Positions 27,562 to 38,363 of a stretch of 64,000 nt of DNA are shown piece by piece. Both the position numbers and the translations under genes were made by a program. Source of the DNA: Anthoceros angustus (lineage: Eukaryota > Streptophyta > Anthocerotopsida > Anthocerotales > Anthocerotaceae). The stretch's first letter is position 1; every line of letters starts with the position of its first letter. Where the stretch lies: assembly GCA_010909165.1 (NCBI GenBank), contig MU008153.1, positions 620,001 through 684,000 on the forward strand, in the 5' to 3' direction. The notes under the pieces are model-generated. The model saw only the letters and a list, made by a program, of their open reading frames with translations. It was not told the DNA's origin and did no database searches.

Positions 27562-29475
27562 ATGGAGGCGGTGAAGGAGAGGTGGGCGAGCGGGGATTCC
27601 TGGTCCCTGCTGCATGCGGACTGGGACAAGGGCGGGGGCCTGGGGGAGCACCTCCGCCTGGTGGCCCTGGTGGTGGCGCACGGCATCGTCTGGTTCGCGA
27701 AGCTCATGCTGGTGCTGCTCCCGAGCCCCCTTTCAGCGCTGTTGCTGGGTCCCGAGAGCGGGAAGGCAGCATGGGGCGTGGTCGCGGCGGGGAAGAAGGG
27801 GGAGCAGGAGCTGGGCCTGGCTGGCGCCGCGGGTGGCGGCGCCGCCGGCATGATGGTCGTGGGTGGCCCTGGGCGGCGGCCAGGGAGCAAGCCCAGCATC
27901 GGGAGCAGCAGCCCTGTGGGCAGGGCGCTGTGCCAGGTCCTGGCCCTGGTGAACGACATCCCGGCCTCGAGCAGGAAGTACGAGTTCGCGCGTGGGCTCG
28001 CGGAGGCGATCGTGGAGGAGAATCATCGGCACGGGGGCGAGTTGACGGCGGTGAACAAGGCGGCGCTGGGCGCGGGCTTCCACCGCACCGTGGTGCTGCT
28101 GGCGAGGGTGCTGGCCCGCTCGCAGCGGCAGCAGCAGCAGCAGCAGCAGGGCGGGATTCCGGGCTCCTGGCTGTGGAGTTGGATCCCGTTGCCCGGGCTC
28201 GGGGCCGCGCTCGGCCGGCCGCTCCCCGGGGCCGTGTCGTGGGCGGTGAGCCTGTGTCAGGCGATGCTTGCTGCGGGCTCGGGCTCGGGCTCGCAGCGCG
28301 CGCCGGAGGATGAGACTGACGACCTGAATGACGCGCCTGAGAAGCTGGCGCAGGAGCTGCTCTGGATTTCAGAGAAGATGGTGCAGTGCCATGCTGTAAG
28401 GGACGCTGTGCTGCTGTGGGCTAACGCGGGCCCGCTCGCCTTCTTGTCCATCTCCGCTCCTGCCAAAGTGCAGCGCTCGCTGGTCAGGCTCTCTGGTGAG
28501 TTTCTCTATTGCCCACCAACGCTGCATGCGCTTTGTTTCCTTTGCTTTGCTTCCCGTTGCTTGCTTCCATGTTTTTCCCATTGGCTTACTTCCTTGCATG
28601 TTTTTCTCGGTGGTATGCTTCCTTGCATGTTGTTGTCATCGTTGTGCTTCCTTGCATGTTGTTGTCATCGTTTTGCTTCCTTGCTTGCATCCATTGCTTC
28701 CTTGCCTCTTTCATGGCTTCCTTGCCGCTATTGCTGTCTTGCTTCCTCCTCCATCGCTTCCTTGCATGTTTCATGGCTTCCTTGCCTCCTCCATTGCTTT
28801 CTTGCTTCCTCCTCCACATCACTTCCTGTCTTCCTCCATCTTGCTTCCTTGCCTCCTTGCTTCCTCCATTGCTTCCCCCATGGCTTCCTTCCCTCCCCCC
28901 GTGGCTTTCCTGCCTCCCCCATTGCCGACCTTGGTAGTTGGGCTTGACCGCCTAGCCCAGCTGGTATACCAGGCGGGCCTGGCAAGCGGAGCTCCAGTGT
29001 TCGAATCCCGAGCCCGCCAGAAAGGCCGACTCTTGTTTCACTGTTTGATCATTTCCATGTCCTCCTGTATGCATGCGCAGTGCTACTCTGCAGGGGGCTA
29101 GTGGAGTCCGACCCAACGGACCTACCCAGTGACGTGAGGATGAAGCTTCTACTCCTCTGGCTGCCGCTCTTCTGCAACGCCACCCACGGGGGCGACGGCC
29201 CCATCTTCTCCTCCGCCGAGCGGACCAGCAACGAGAAGATGCTGGAGCAGCTCATCAGCGTGCTGCCGGAGGTGGATCAGGAGGAGATCTTGTCTCTCTG
29301 GCTGCACGAGTACGCCTTCTCGCATTCGGACTGGCCCAATCTGCAGCACTGCTACACCAACTGGTGTTACTCGTCTCGGAAGCTGGGCCAGCAGCAGCAG
29401 CAGATCACGGCATCAGAGCAACTTCCCCTCGTGCCTGCTCGGAAACCCAGCAAGAGCAAGTGTGGGAGGCCGTGA
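27562..29475 (+). CDS. Plant BTB/POZ-protein-related protein (C-terminal family region, no BTB seen)
   Basis: Exons 27562-28495 and 29081-29475 join in phase 1 to give 442 residues. The C-terminus carries a run of motifs I associate with a plant family annotated as BTB/POZ domain proteins: KLLLLWLPLFCNA, SSAERTSNEKMLEQLI, EILSLWLHEYAF and SDWPNLQHCY. The middle holds SSRKYEFARGLAEAIVEEN, also typical. No BTB fold is visible in the N-terminus, which instead has hydrophobic stretches near 30-65 and a glycine-rich linker. A Gln run (about residues 189-195) is encoded by a CAG tract. Its biochemical role is not known; related proteins may act as ubiquitin-ligase adaptors, but without BTB that cannot be assumed. 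The 585-bp intron is unusually long for this window and contains a pyrimidine-rich repeat and a tRNA-derived relic. Confidence 0.7.
28560..28925. repeat. Intronic 'cttccttgc' low-complexity array
   Basis: Within the intron of the BTB-related gene, 'gcttccttgcatgttt' and 'cttcctcctccattgc' phrases repeat over about 360 bp with strong C/T bias on the plus strand. The frames running through it are by-products of this composition. Confidence 0.85.
28945..29020 (+). other. tRNA-derived (SINE-like) relic with A and B boxes
   Basis: An A-box-like 'tagcccagctgg' at 28953-28964 and a near-consensus B box 'gttcgaatccc' at 28999-29009 are correctly spaced. The T-stem and acceptor stem do not pair well ('gaccgcc' against 'gcccgcc'). 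A working tRNA is therefore unlikely; a tRNA pseudogene or the head of a SINE is more plausible. It lies in an intron just upstream of the acceptor. Confidence 0.55.
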
Positions 29476-31125
29476 TCGGAATCCCTTCACTCCCTCCCTG
29501 TGCCGCCGGCCTGCGACATGTTTGTACATACCAGGACATCCCTTGCAGATCACACTGACTGGAAGGATTAGGAGTGTAGGAAGCGAGTGTCCGGTGGGTG
29601 GCATGGGAGATCATTTTTTAGTGCTGATTAGCGTAGCTAGACATAATTCCCAGCACTACGTTGGACCATTCATTCATCCATCCTGGAAATTGGTGAACGC
29701 TTCTTCCTTGATGAATGCCCTCGGGTCATGTTTGTGTGAATGCGCCTTTAGCTTTCATCTTTCACACTCCTTTGAGACGCCTGATCCTATCGATTCCAAA
29801 CTGGCTGAAAAGGAGGACCTTGAAGGGTGCTGCAAGTTGGAGAACCATCAAATACTGTTTCGTTTTTTTGTAATAAAGCATGTCTGCCGGTAGACTATGA
29901 CCAGACCTAAACTTATTGGTATCGTCTATTGCTAGATAACATATTAAAGCAATTTTGAAAAATAGATGGTTAAATTTAATTAAATAAATAACTGTTAAAT
30001 AATGGAATAGAATACTTTATCAGAGATAATAAAATTATTCGTCTATTTACTAGATGAAGGATTTTGAAGGGCCATTCGTAGCTCAAAAAAGAACTTGACG
30101 AGTTTAGCGTTACAAACTTGATATCACTGGCTTCATATGGATATAAAGTAGGAGTTGGGTTAAGTACCGTAGTCCATGGAGTCCAAAAGTAAGCCTCTAT
30201 TCCAAATAGAGTTCCCTGGAGCCAAAGACTATTTGGGACAAGCAGCCATTCCAAAGAGCCCGGTAAGGGCCAATACTATTAGTAAGCATCTCATTCCAAA
30301 TAGCACACTAGAGACTTTCCGATAGACTGGGCCAACACTATTAGTAAGCATCTCATTCCAAATAGCACACTAGAGACTTTCCGATAGACTTTCTGGTGAG
30401 TCTAGTTTCGACATGGCTATGACGAATTTCAGCAGCTCCATTGACAACACCAGTACCATTTTGGAATGACAATACTACTTGTTATGTTCCTCAAGTAGCA
30501 CTTTCCCTGAAAACATCGACATCACTTTGGGGTGGTGATAAAAAAGTTGATATATGCCGATAATGTGGCTATGCCTGTGTTAGCTGCTCTGGCTCAAGAT
30601 GCCTAGTCTTTTTAGATAGTATATTTGTGACCAGCCATAGAGGTTGATGATCATATTTTGATGTACTCTTTTTTAAATCAATCTAAACAATAATGCACAA
30701 AAACTTTGGAGACGATAATACTTAGGGCATCACTAGACTAGCCCTTTACCCTATAAACACTAGCATGGTTGATGATTTCTAGTGTCCTTACGTTACTTTT
30801 CACGTCAATCGCTATTTGGTTGGGTAAACAGAAACCCTACAACATTAAGGTGCATTTCAAAAAGTTACGGACTCGAGATCTTCAAGAACGAGTAGTGATC
30901 ACCAAAATATTACTAGATCGGTAAGGGTGAGCCCTGCTGCTTGTTTTTTGAAATAAAGAGTGAGAGTCTCTCATCCAAGCTCATGGTTTACATTTTCCTT
31001 CGAATCATCGTAGAACCAGAAGGTAGAACTAGAAGGTATGTACCGAAGCTTCAGAACTTGGCAAGAAGGTGCATACTGAAGCTTCACAAGGTATTTATTG
31101 AAGCAATTATGAAATCTGCAAGTTG
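29476..31125. other. Intergenic, AT-rich
   Basis: Starts with the 3' UTR of the BTB-related gene; after about 29900 it becomes AT-rich and no gene is supported. It includes the 62-bp duplication at 30270-30391. Confidence 0.5.
30270..30391. repeat. 62-bp perfect-looking tandem duplication
   Basis: 'ccaa(t/c)actattagtaagc' begins at 30270 and again at 30332, and the following 50 bases match. Only one or two differences are seen. Confidence 0.85.
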
Positions 31126-31735
31126 TCTACCAGTATGCGGAGGCTTTAGTTGCAGAGCTGAACATCCCGCGTCCATTTGTTATGTAGATGTGGGACAAGG
31201 ATCATGTACTAGTTGATTCATTGGCCCAGTCTTTAGGAGCACTATGGGAATTCACACTGGATATCATCTCAGTGAGCTTCACCACTTTTCCTCTCACTTT
31301 CACGCACACAAAATCTTTTGTTAGAAACTCACGAAGATTCTATCAATTGTTCGAGAGACTTGCCAAAAATTTCTCCTCTCGATTTTTTTAATTTCAAACC
31401 ATAAAAATTAAAAAAAATCAATTATAAGTTGTCCGCCAGTATGCGGAGGCTTTACCTGGGAGCTGAACATCTCGCATGCATTTGTTATGTAGATGTGGGA
31501 CAAGGATCATGTACTAGTTGATTCATTGGCCCAGTCTTTAGGAGCACTATGGGAATTCACATTGGATATCATCCGAGTGAGCTTCGCCACGTTTCCTCTC
31601 ACTTTCACGTACACAAAATCTTTTGTTAGAAACTCACAAAGGTTCTATCCATTGTTCGAGAGCCTTGCCAAAAACTTCTCCTTCAATTTTTTTTTTAATT
31701 TCAAACCATTGAAATAAAAAAAATCAATTGCACAA
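31126..31735. repeat. 305-bp tandem duplication
   Basis: Units begin at about 31126 and 31431 ('gtatgcggaggcttta'). They include the phrase 'gtgggacaaggatcatgtac' and end in an A/T-rich 'aaaaaaatcaatt'. Divergence is a few percent. The same sequence family reappears inverted near 38118-38240. Confidence 0.85.
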
Positions 31736-31739
31736 GGTA

Positions 31740-32040
31740 GAAGTTCAAAAGGCGAGGTAGGTGAAGGCCAAAGGTCAAGTAGCTAAAAGGCCAAAGGCCA
31801 TATAGGTTAAAGGTCAAGGGCCACGTACATAGTTGAATGAATCTATTACAAATTTTGACTACATATAAGTAGTCTGTAGCGTACCTTGTGAGACAGCCTT
31901 GAGTATTTTGCTAGTGTTGTGTGTAGCCTTGTGTGTTTTGCTAGTGTTGTATGTAGCCTTGAGTGTTTTGTTAACGTCTTTGGGTGTCATCCCATTTTAT
32001 AATGCACTCTATAAGTTTATCTTGATTTAAGAGATATTTC
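31740..32040. repeat. 5' flank repeat shared, inverted, with 37880-38085
   Basis: The 'ggtcaagtagctaaaaggcc' motif cluster, followed by 'agccttgagtgttttg' and 'tctttgggtgt', matches the reverse complement of 37880-38085 in the same order. Both copies lie immediately upstream of a DYD-family gene, so the flank and gene were duplicated together in opposite orientation. Confidence 0.7.
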
Positions 32041-32090
32041 ATTTGCAAGCCTCTTATCCTTCATTTCTTTGGTCTGAAGTTGTGACTAAT

Positions 32091-32234
32091 ATGAGTTATC
32101 CAGATGATGTACTTGGATTAACCAAAGCAGAAAAAAGAATATATGAAGGACATATAATTGGGCTTCCAAATGAGGTGAGTACTACATTTCTCTATTGTAT
32201 TCTCTTTTTTATGGCTTTGTTTACCACATTGATG

Positions 32235-32280
<46 letters not shown>

Positions 32281-32518
32281 TATGTAAAATTATGTTTTGC
32301 AGATGGATTATGATATAAGAATAAACATCTTCAAGGCATTACTGGACTTGCCTAATAGTTTAATTCAACCGGGGAAGTCTGCTGAGCTACATAATATTGA
32401 AAATTCAAGTCTCTTTACAGAAGGTCCTTTTGTCTGGAGGGAAGCTTTTGCAATAGAGGAACGAAATAATCCGGGCTCCTCAAGTAACTGCTCTATGAAC
32501 GTCGAAGTCATATTTTAA
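32091..32518 (+). CDS. DYD-family small protein, copy A
   Basis: I do not recognise this family. Exons 32091-32174 and 32303-32518 (both phase 0) give 99 residues. The first exon ends ..LPNE and is followed by a gtgagt donor; the second begins MDYDIRINIFKALL and contains NSSLFTEGPFVWREA then IEERNN. The same skeleton (short exon ending N/D-E, intron, x-D-Y-D-x-R, NSLF-x-x-GP-x-x-W-x-E, I-E-E-x-N) occurs at 36512-37567 and 55756-56288. No signal peptide, membrane span or known motif is seen. The intron contains an ATA microsatellite. Its frame is intact but it ends earlier than the other two copies, so it may be C-terminally shortened. Confidence 0.6.
32233..32277. repeat. (ATA)n microsatellite in intron
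   Basis: About 13 'ata/aat' triplets in a row within the intron of DYD copy A. Confidence 0.9.
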
Positions 32519-32549
32519 GTTCTCCAAAATGTGTACCTACACTTGCATA

Positions 32550-32870
32550 TAAAAGAATATATGAAGGGAATGTAACTGGGCCTCCAATAAGGCAAATACT
32601 ATATTTCCCTGCATTTTCTCTCTTTTATGGCTTTACTTACTATATTGACCTGATATAAAGTATATCTATGCATAAATTTGTTATGTAGACTGATTACGAT
32701 AAAAGAATGAACATCTTCAAAGCATTCTTGCACTTGCTTAATTGGTCAATTCTACACGGGAAATGTGCTTAATAAGTCAATTCTACACGGGAAATGTACA
32801 AAGCTGTATAATATTAAAAATTCAAGTCGTTTCAGGAAAAGTTTGTTCTGCACTGCTGAAAGCTTGTACA
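32550..32870 (+). pseudogene. Degenerate DYD-family copy B
   Basis: It lies just downstream of copy A and keeps the exon-1 end ('tatgaagggaatgtaactgg', YEGNVTG-like), an intron-like stretch and the exon-2 start (TDYDKRMNIFKAFLHL-like). The donor is lost and the frame breaks soon after the exon-2 start. It looks like a tandem duplicate that has decayed. Confidence 0.65.
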
Positions 32871-33225
32871 ATAGAGATAAAAAATGATATGGTAGTCAGG
32901 ACAAGTATTATAGGTTTATGAATGGAAAGCTCTCGTTATATTATTTGTATTCTTCGTAATCATGTGAATTCTATAACAATTGATAAATAACACATTTTAT
33001 TAGATTGTATATTCTATTGGTATCTTTTGACATAATCTGAAGTGATATACAAAATTTATAATTAAGATAATGATTGGAAACAAGGTCGTTTAAAATGATT
33101 ATATGTCTTATTTGCCATTTGAACACTTATGTTTTATAACCACATACATATACTATAATGATGAAAAATATCATTCATATCTTGAGTTATGTGAGCGATG
33201 ATTGAAAATTAATGTATATGTACAC

Positions 33226-33300
33226 AAACATTCAAGGAGACGACACCTCTCCATGCAATCTGTATGCCAAAAATTTTGAAGAAAATGTATACGTAATACT
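33226..33300 (+). pseudogene. DYD-family exon-1 relic
   Basis: 'ttcaaggagacgacacctctc' then 'gaagaaaatgtatacgta' resembles the exon-1 region of the intact copies (…GDEPSSS… and EENV-like), without an open frame. It is followed at 33440 by a repeat shared with 35550 and 39000. Confidence 0.4.
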
Positions 33301-33439
33301 TAATATATGTAAATGATTTGTAGCTACATTTGTGCTTTTGTTTAAAATGAATAATGATAATTATTATATGTTTAAATCTTCTTTAACTACTATATATTTG
33401 AGATCTTCGCTACAATGTGTGGATCTCATCTATCTTGCT

Positions 33440-33770
33440 AATGTGACTAAGTGACTCAAAATACTTGCTCATTGTCCAACTTGTTGCCCAATAGTGTAGT
33501 TTTTATCTAAAAAATGATACACAATACATTTATCTCACATCTGTAACAGCAGCTTCTAAAAATTTACTTAAGCTAACTAGCGATGAGACTGCGATCATTT
33601 TAACCCCTTTCTCCTCCAACAACAACAGCATGAAGTCAAGCTACCATATTTTTTGCAGATCATGTGCCAGATTCTAGTCTACCAGCATATTACAAAATAG
33701 TGTGGATTCTTTCATATTGCAAACTTTCTGAGGACAACTAACTCTTGTCACCAGGAAATTAAATCTCTTT
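33440..33770. repeat. Repeat shared with 35550-35930 and 39000-39340
   Basis: Colinear phrases 'ttttaacc', 'gtgccagattctagtctacca' and 'ttctgaggacaact' match the copies at 35550-35930 and 39000-39340 in the same orientation. The 39000 copy adjoins the end of the intact CSL gene. Divergence is high (roughly 25-30 percent by eye). Confidence 0.65.
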
Positions 33771-33862
33771 TGTCCTCACTCTTGTCACTAGGGGACTAAG
33801 TCCAGGTACCTCAATTAGACGCTCCAGATTAGGCTCAAGATCTGGACATACTGAGGGTGAGT

Positions 33863-33980
33863 GAGCAGAGGTAACGAAGGGTTTGGCAAAATATAGTAAG
33901 GGCGAGCAGAGGCAACGAAAGGTTTGGCAAGATATGGTAAGGGTGAGGAGAGGCAACGAAGGGGTTTGGCAAGACATTGT
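33863..33980. repeat. 41-bp tandem repeat, three units
   Basis: Units at 33863, 33904 and 33945 contain 'aacgaa(g)ggtttggcaa'. Confidence 0.8.
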
Positions 33981-35300
33981 TCTCCACTAAGCGGATCGCA
34001 ATTTTGTTTACAAACCTAGGGCCTTCTTGTAGATTGAATGCTTTATAATTTTAAGTTTGATTATATTATACACTATCCTTTAACACCTTTCTAGTAGGAG
34101 CCTCTTTTAACTAAGCCCGAAACATTTAGTGTGATTTGGCATAAAAATCATTTGAAAATTGATAGATGCACAAGTTGTAGTAACCTAGAATATTGATGAC
34201 TTAGTACGGGCATATTGTGATATATGGATATTCCTCACTAACATAGAATATAGGCAATTTAGTTCGGATATATCGTGAGAATTGTGATCTATGTTTATCC
34301 CTCACTAAAAATGAAAACCCTACAAGGTAGACGTTATGTAATCAATAGATTCATAGAAGTTACATCAATGTATAGGTTAGTATGTGGTAAAAATACATGT
34401 CTGTTTTTGCATTGGAATATTAGATTAGCAACCATTATTACGAGCAATATTAGTGGTTTATGAATAACCAACCTTTGGTTATATTATTCCTAAATTCTTT
34501 AATGATCATGTTAATTGGGATATAATAAAATATCATGTCATATTATATTATACTAAAAAGAGTAGAGTAGACGTTATTAATAGATGAAATGGGAAATCCC
34601 AATCTACCCATGAAGTTCGAGGAGGAACAACCTAAAAAGGGCTAATAGTAAAAAGGGGAGTCCTAGTCTCCTCGAAGGCCTTCTACTTACTCCACCAATG
34701 ATATCGTGATCAGGGATGATGAAGGACCTACCTACCACCGGTGCTGAAGAAGCCGCTAGTCTTGCGCATGTAGCCGTCCTATAAACAACATTAGCCAGCG
34801 CTTTCTGCAGAGTTATGGAAACTGTTGTGAAAGCCTACAGAGGAAAGGGGAGGCCCTCCAATTCTGTGCCTGAGCTTTTGCACACTCCTTAATTAACCTA
34901 GAGAAGTCCTTGCCCAAAGTCTCATGAGTCTCGAGGGCGAGGGGGATGAAAACATGGTCGTCTTGCATAAGAGAGTACTTGTGAGTCTTGCTAGTTGCCG
35001 CCCAGCTCGGGGGGTTGATGATGATGTGGTCGCATATAGAGTCCCTCGTGGGATTCGTGACAACCACATCAGCGATGTAAATTTGCTCCCCTCAGTTTAA
35101 AAAAGGTACTAAATGATCTCATAATTTCAACAAGTATCACACAGAACTTACAAATCTAATAAAAGACCCTATATCATGATTATGAAGCATCATTCACTTC
35201 TCATTTAAAAAATTAATTAATTTATGTATTATAATGATTGCCACTATGTTCCAAGTTGTCCACAGGAGCAAGAGCTAGAACTACAACTAAATGTTTACCA
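33981..35300. other. AT-rich, no gene supported
   Basis: Mostly low-GC sequence. A more balanced segment at 34600-35070 has a short minus-strand frame without a recognisable family. Confidence 0.45.
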
Positions 35301-35309
35301 AATCACAAA

Positions 35310-35375
35310 TCTTCAAGGAGACATGACACTTCCTGTGATCTATACGAAAGAATATGTGAAGAGAATGTATATATA
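35310..35375 (+). pseudogene. DYD-family exon-1 relic
   Basis: 'ttcaaggagacatgacact' followed by 'gaaagaatatgtgaagag' matches the exon-1 pattern (YERICEENV-like) but stops at once. It is again followed by the shared repeat (35550). Confidence 0.4.
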
Positions 35376-35549
35376 GCATGTGAGTTATGAATTTTTCATT
35401 GAGTTTTATGGGTGTTTATGCTTGCCTAGCATAAACATGTACAAAAAGGGTTGTTATTAAAAATATTTTATAGTTGATAGTATAAATAAATAAGTAAGAT
35501 ATTAAATATATAAAATAATTATCTAAAAATTGACACTCTTATGATCTCG

Positions 35550-36010
35550 TTATTCTTCTATCCTACTAACAACTCGTGCAAGTTGCATGATAATTCAGAA
35601 GACAGCTAGCGCATTATTAACTTCTCTCATTGGCTTTCATTCAAAGAAAGTACATGTATAGTAATGTGTTTTGCATCTGCAACAACTATAGATAGGAGCT
35701 TCTAAAAGTACACAAGCTAGCTTGCAATGATACTCCAATTACTTTATGTCTTTGTTCTCACGGCAATATTAGGAAGCATTAGGAAGTTGGGCAACCATTT
35801 CTCATCGCACACATCCATCTGCCACACTCCAATCTACTATCACATTAGAGGTAGTCTGAAATCTCTCAATTTCATTGCCTACAATGCACAGTTATGGGGG
35901 CAGCTTCACATCATTATTTCACCGCAACTTTGTGGGAACAAACCACGGTGCACACAATTCCCCTTTCCACAAGCAACTCAAGACATCAAGCAGGCCTCCC
36001 AAACTCCTTA
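35550..36010. repeat. Second copy of the 33440/39000 repeat
   Basis: Matches 39000-39340 along its length ('aagttgcatgataa', 'gcattattaac', 'tcacattagaggtagtctg'). After 35940 a segment matches 39380-39430 in inverted orientation, showing a small rearrangement. Confidence 0.65.
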
Positions 36011-36139
36011 TTTACACATCTGATCGTAATTCCTCTGCATAATATTATAATTATATATATTAATTATAATCAAGTCAATAATGTAAACAAAGCCAATAAA
36101 GAGTTGGGATGCGTCCTAATTTTGGTCGATGCCTCCCTT

Positions 36140-36345
36140 CTTCTGCAAGATAAAGTTACATTCTGTCTTCTCATGGAACTCCACCCTTTTTCCCACCAGC
36201 AATTGATATCAATCATGGTGCAGGCAATCCAAGTAATCTGCAGTCTGCCGTCAACACTTACGTAGGGGACCTCGTGCACGTGAACGTGAAGTTCCATCAG
36301 ATTTATTCTCCGTCCGTGATGACAATGATGCTATGGCGAGCGTTT
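36140..36345 (+). pseudogene. Decayed fragment of a cellulose-synthase-like gene
   Basis: Sense-strand remnants align with the intact CSL gene (39663-42005) around the codons for MELHP/SWNSTF and onward ('cttacgtaggggacctcgtgc', 'gaagttccatcag', 'ctatggcgag'). Frames are broken. It overlaps the 3' side of DYD copy C. Confidence 0.6.
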
Positions 36346-36511
36346 CAAACCCTAAACCCTGTTGGAGGCTAGGAACAACAGGAGTTGCTAAAGAACGAGC
36401 AGGAGCTGCAAGAGCAATACCAGGGGCTACTTGAGGAATGATAGGAGGTGTTGTAGGAATGGCAAGATCTACCGGAGGGACCATAAGAGTTGTTGGAGGA
36501 ATGACAGGAGC

Positions 36512-37567
36512 TTATGGAAGAATGTCTATAGAGCTATTGGAGGAATGACAAGGATGAACAAGAGCTATTTGAGAAGAGATAGAAGTTGCTTGAGTAAGGA
36601 TAGGAGTTGCTTCAGAAACAACAGAAGTTGTTAGAGGAACGATAGGAGTCGCTTGAGGAACGACAGGAGGTGACGGAGGAATGACAGAAGTTGGCTTATG
36701 TTTCGCTCGGTAGAGGACTTTAACTTGAGGAATGATAGGAGGTGATGGAGGAAGAGTAGGAGCTATTTGAGGAACGACTGAAGTTGGCTTGGGCCTTCCT
36801 TGGTTGAGAACATAAATTTCAGAAACGACAGGAGCTGCTTGAGCGATGACTGAAGTTGCTTGAGGCATGTCTAAAGGTGCTTGAGGAACAACTGAAGTTA
36901 CTTGAGAAACGATAGGAGGTGCTGGAGGAATGACATAAGCTAGTTGAGGAACGACAAAAGTTTCTTGAGAAATGATTGGAGTTGCTTGAGGAATGACACT
37001 ATCAGGAGGAGTTGCTAGAGTAACAATAGGAGCCATTGGAGGATTGTCAAGAACTGCTTGAGGAATGACAAGAGTTGCTTCAGGAACAACAGGAGCTGCC
37101 CGAGGAACTACATGGGTTCCTTGAAATATGACAGGAGCTACTTGAAAAACGTAGTTGTTTTCGTCAAAATATGTCAATGATGTTGGCAGAGGAGTTGCTT
37201 GGTCGTCTTTTAGAGGAGCTGCGAAATTTCGTTCCTCTATTGGAGAATATTCATTCCATACAAGAGGACCATCTTGGAAAAGACTTGAATTTTGAGTATC
37301 ATGTAGTTTGGCCAATATGGGAGCTTGTGGAATTGATGTTTTGGGCACGCCCAAGAAAGCTCTGAAATCGCTCATTCTTTTATCATAATCTATCTGTATA
37401 ACACAATCATACATATATTTACTTGCAATTTTGTCAACATTGTAAACAAAGCCGCTAAAGAGAGAAATTATGAGAAATATAATACTCACCTCATCTGGGG
37501 GCAAAATTACATTCCCTTCACATATTTCTTGCAATTTCCATGCGAACATATCTTTTGAAGAACCCAT
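36512..37567 (-). CDS. DYD-family protein, copy C, with Pro/Val/Thr-rich repeat tail
   Basis: Exons 37567-37490 and 37393-36512 (phase 0, 96-bp intron) give 319 residues. Exon 1 ends NVILPPDE; exon 2 starts IDYDKRMSDFRAFL and has NSSLFQDGPLVWNEY then IEERN, as in the other copies. From about residue 110 on, the protein becomes a long run of imperfect 9-11 residue repeats of the type 'VVPQATPIVPQ', rich in Pro, Val, Ala and Thr. That tail is absent from copies A and D. No signal peptide or membrane span is seen. The frame is intact over 880 bp of exon 2, which argues for past or present selection. Its function is unknown; the repeat tail could be a structural or secreted-type low-complexity region. 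Confidence 0.6.
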   Translation of the reverse strand: MGSSKDMFAWKLQEICEGNVILPPDEVSIIFLIISLFSGFVYNVDKIASKYMYDCVIQIDYDKRMSDFRAFLGVPKTSIPQAPILAKLHDTQNSSLFQDGPLVWNEYSPIEERNFAAPLKDDQATPLPTSLTYFDENNYVFQVAPVIFQGTHVVPRAAPVVPEATLVIPQAVLDNPPMAPIVTLATPPDSVIPQATPIISQETFVVPQLAYVIPPAPPIVSQVTSVVPQAPLDMPQATSVIAQAAPVVSEIYVLNQGRPKPTSVVPQIAPTLPPSPPIIPQVKVLYRAKHKPTSVIPPSPPVVPQATPIVPLTTSVVSEATPILTQATSISSQIALVHPCHSSNSSIDILP

Positions 37568-37879
37568 ATGTAGTTTGACTTACTTCACCGGCAGTTGAAT
37601 CAATACAGCAGGCAAGTCCTGGGATCCTTTGAGCATATCGTATTTCGTCTGCATAACACAATTATACATATGATTAAGTCATTATAGTGAGTGAAACTGG
37701 CAAAGAGAGAAACTATGGGAAAATGTAGTACTCACCTTGTTTGGAGGTCACCTTAGTTCTTTAGACATTAGTTCTTTAAACCACCTAAGACCAAGAAACA
37801 AATGAACCCAAGCTTGCAAATGACTCATCTCCTATTTAAAAAAAACTTACAAGTTGTACTAATATATAGGGCGGATCGG

Positions 37880-38240
37880 TCATAACACCCAAAGACACTT
37901 ACAAAGCAATTAAGGCTGTGTCACTCAAAGCTCTCACACAATGTCGTCCAGTGGTATGTATATAGATTGACTTATAACTCAAATTTTTGAAATATTCCTT
38001 CCTTTAACCTACATGGCCTTTGGCCTTTTAGCTCCTTGACCTTAGGCCTTTCAGCTACTTGGCCCCTTGGACTTCTCCTCGTGCAATTGATGTGTGGTCA
38101 GAATCCTTATGGGCTTGTGACGGAAAATTTTGTGCTCGTGCAAGTGTGAGGAGAAGTGATGAAGCTCAAGCCAGCTGATGTCCAGTGTAAATTCACAGTT
38201 GAAGACTGGTCCCCAAAATATCAACCAGTACTTGATCCTC
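37880..38240. repeat. Inverted counterpart of the 31.2-32.0 kb flank
   Basis: The reverse complement of this stretch follows 31198-31320 and 31740-31990 in order, placing matched 5' flanks upstream of DYD copies A and C. Together they form a large, diverged inverted duplication with a roughly 5.5-kb spacer. Confidence 0.65.
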
Positions 38241-38363
38241 ACATCTAGCTCCACAGTTTCAGCCCCCGCATGCCCGCAGACAGCGTGCCGATTTCTGAAG
38301 CTTCGATACGTACCTCTGCCATCCCCAGATTCTTTCTGAAGTGAGGATGCTCTCGTCAACTAG

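Noticed and set aside
28496-28947. Continuation of the BTB-related frame through 28496 with Cys/Leu/Ser-rich residues
   Set aside because: This is a low-complexity intron; the GTGAGT donor at 28496 and the acceptor at 29080 restore the conserved C-terminus in frame.
28945-29020. Functional tRNA gene
   Set aside because: Acceptor and T stems do not pair and no clear anticodon loop can be drawn.
31188-31717. Two similar small plus-strand frames in the 305-bp repeat
   Set aside because: They are copies of one repeat, show no family features, and the inverted counterpart at 38.1 kb does not keep the frame.
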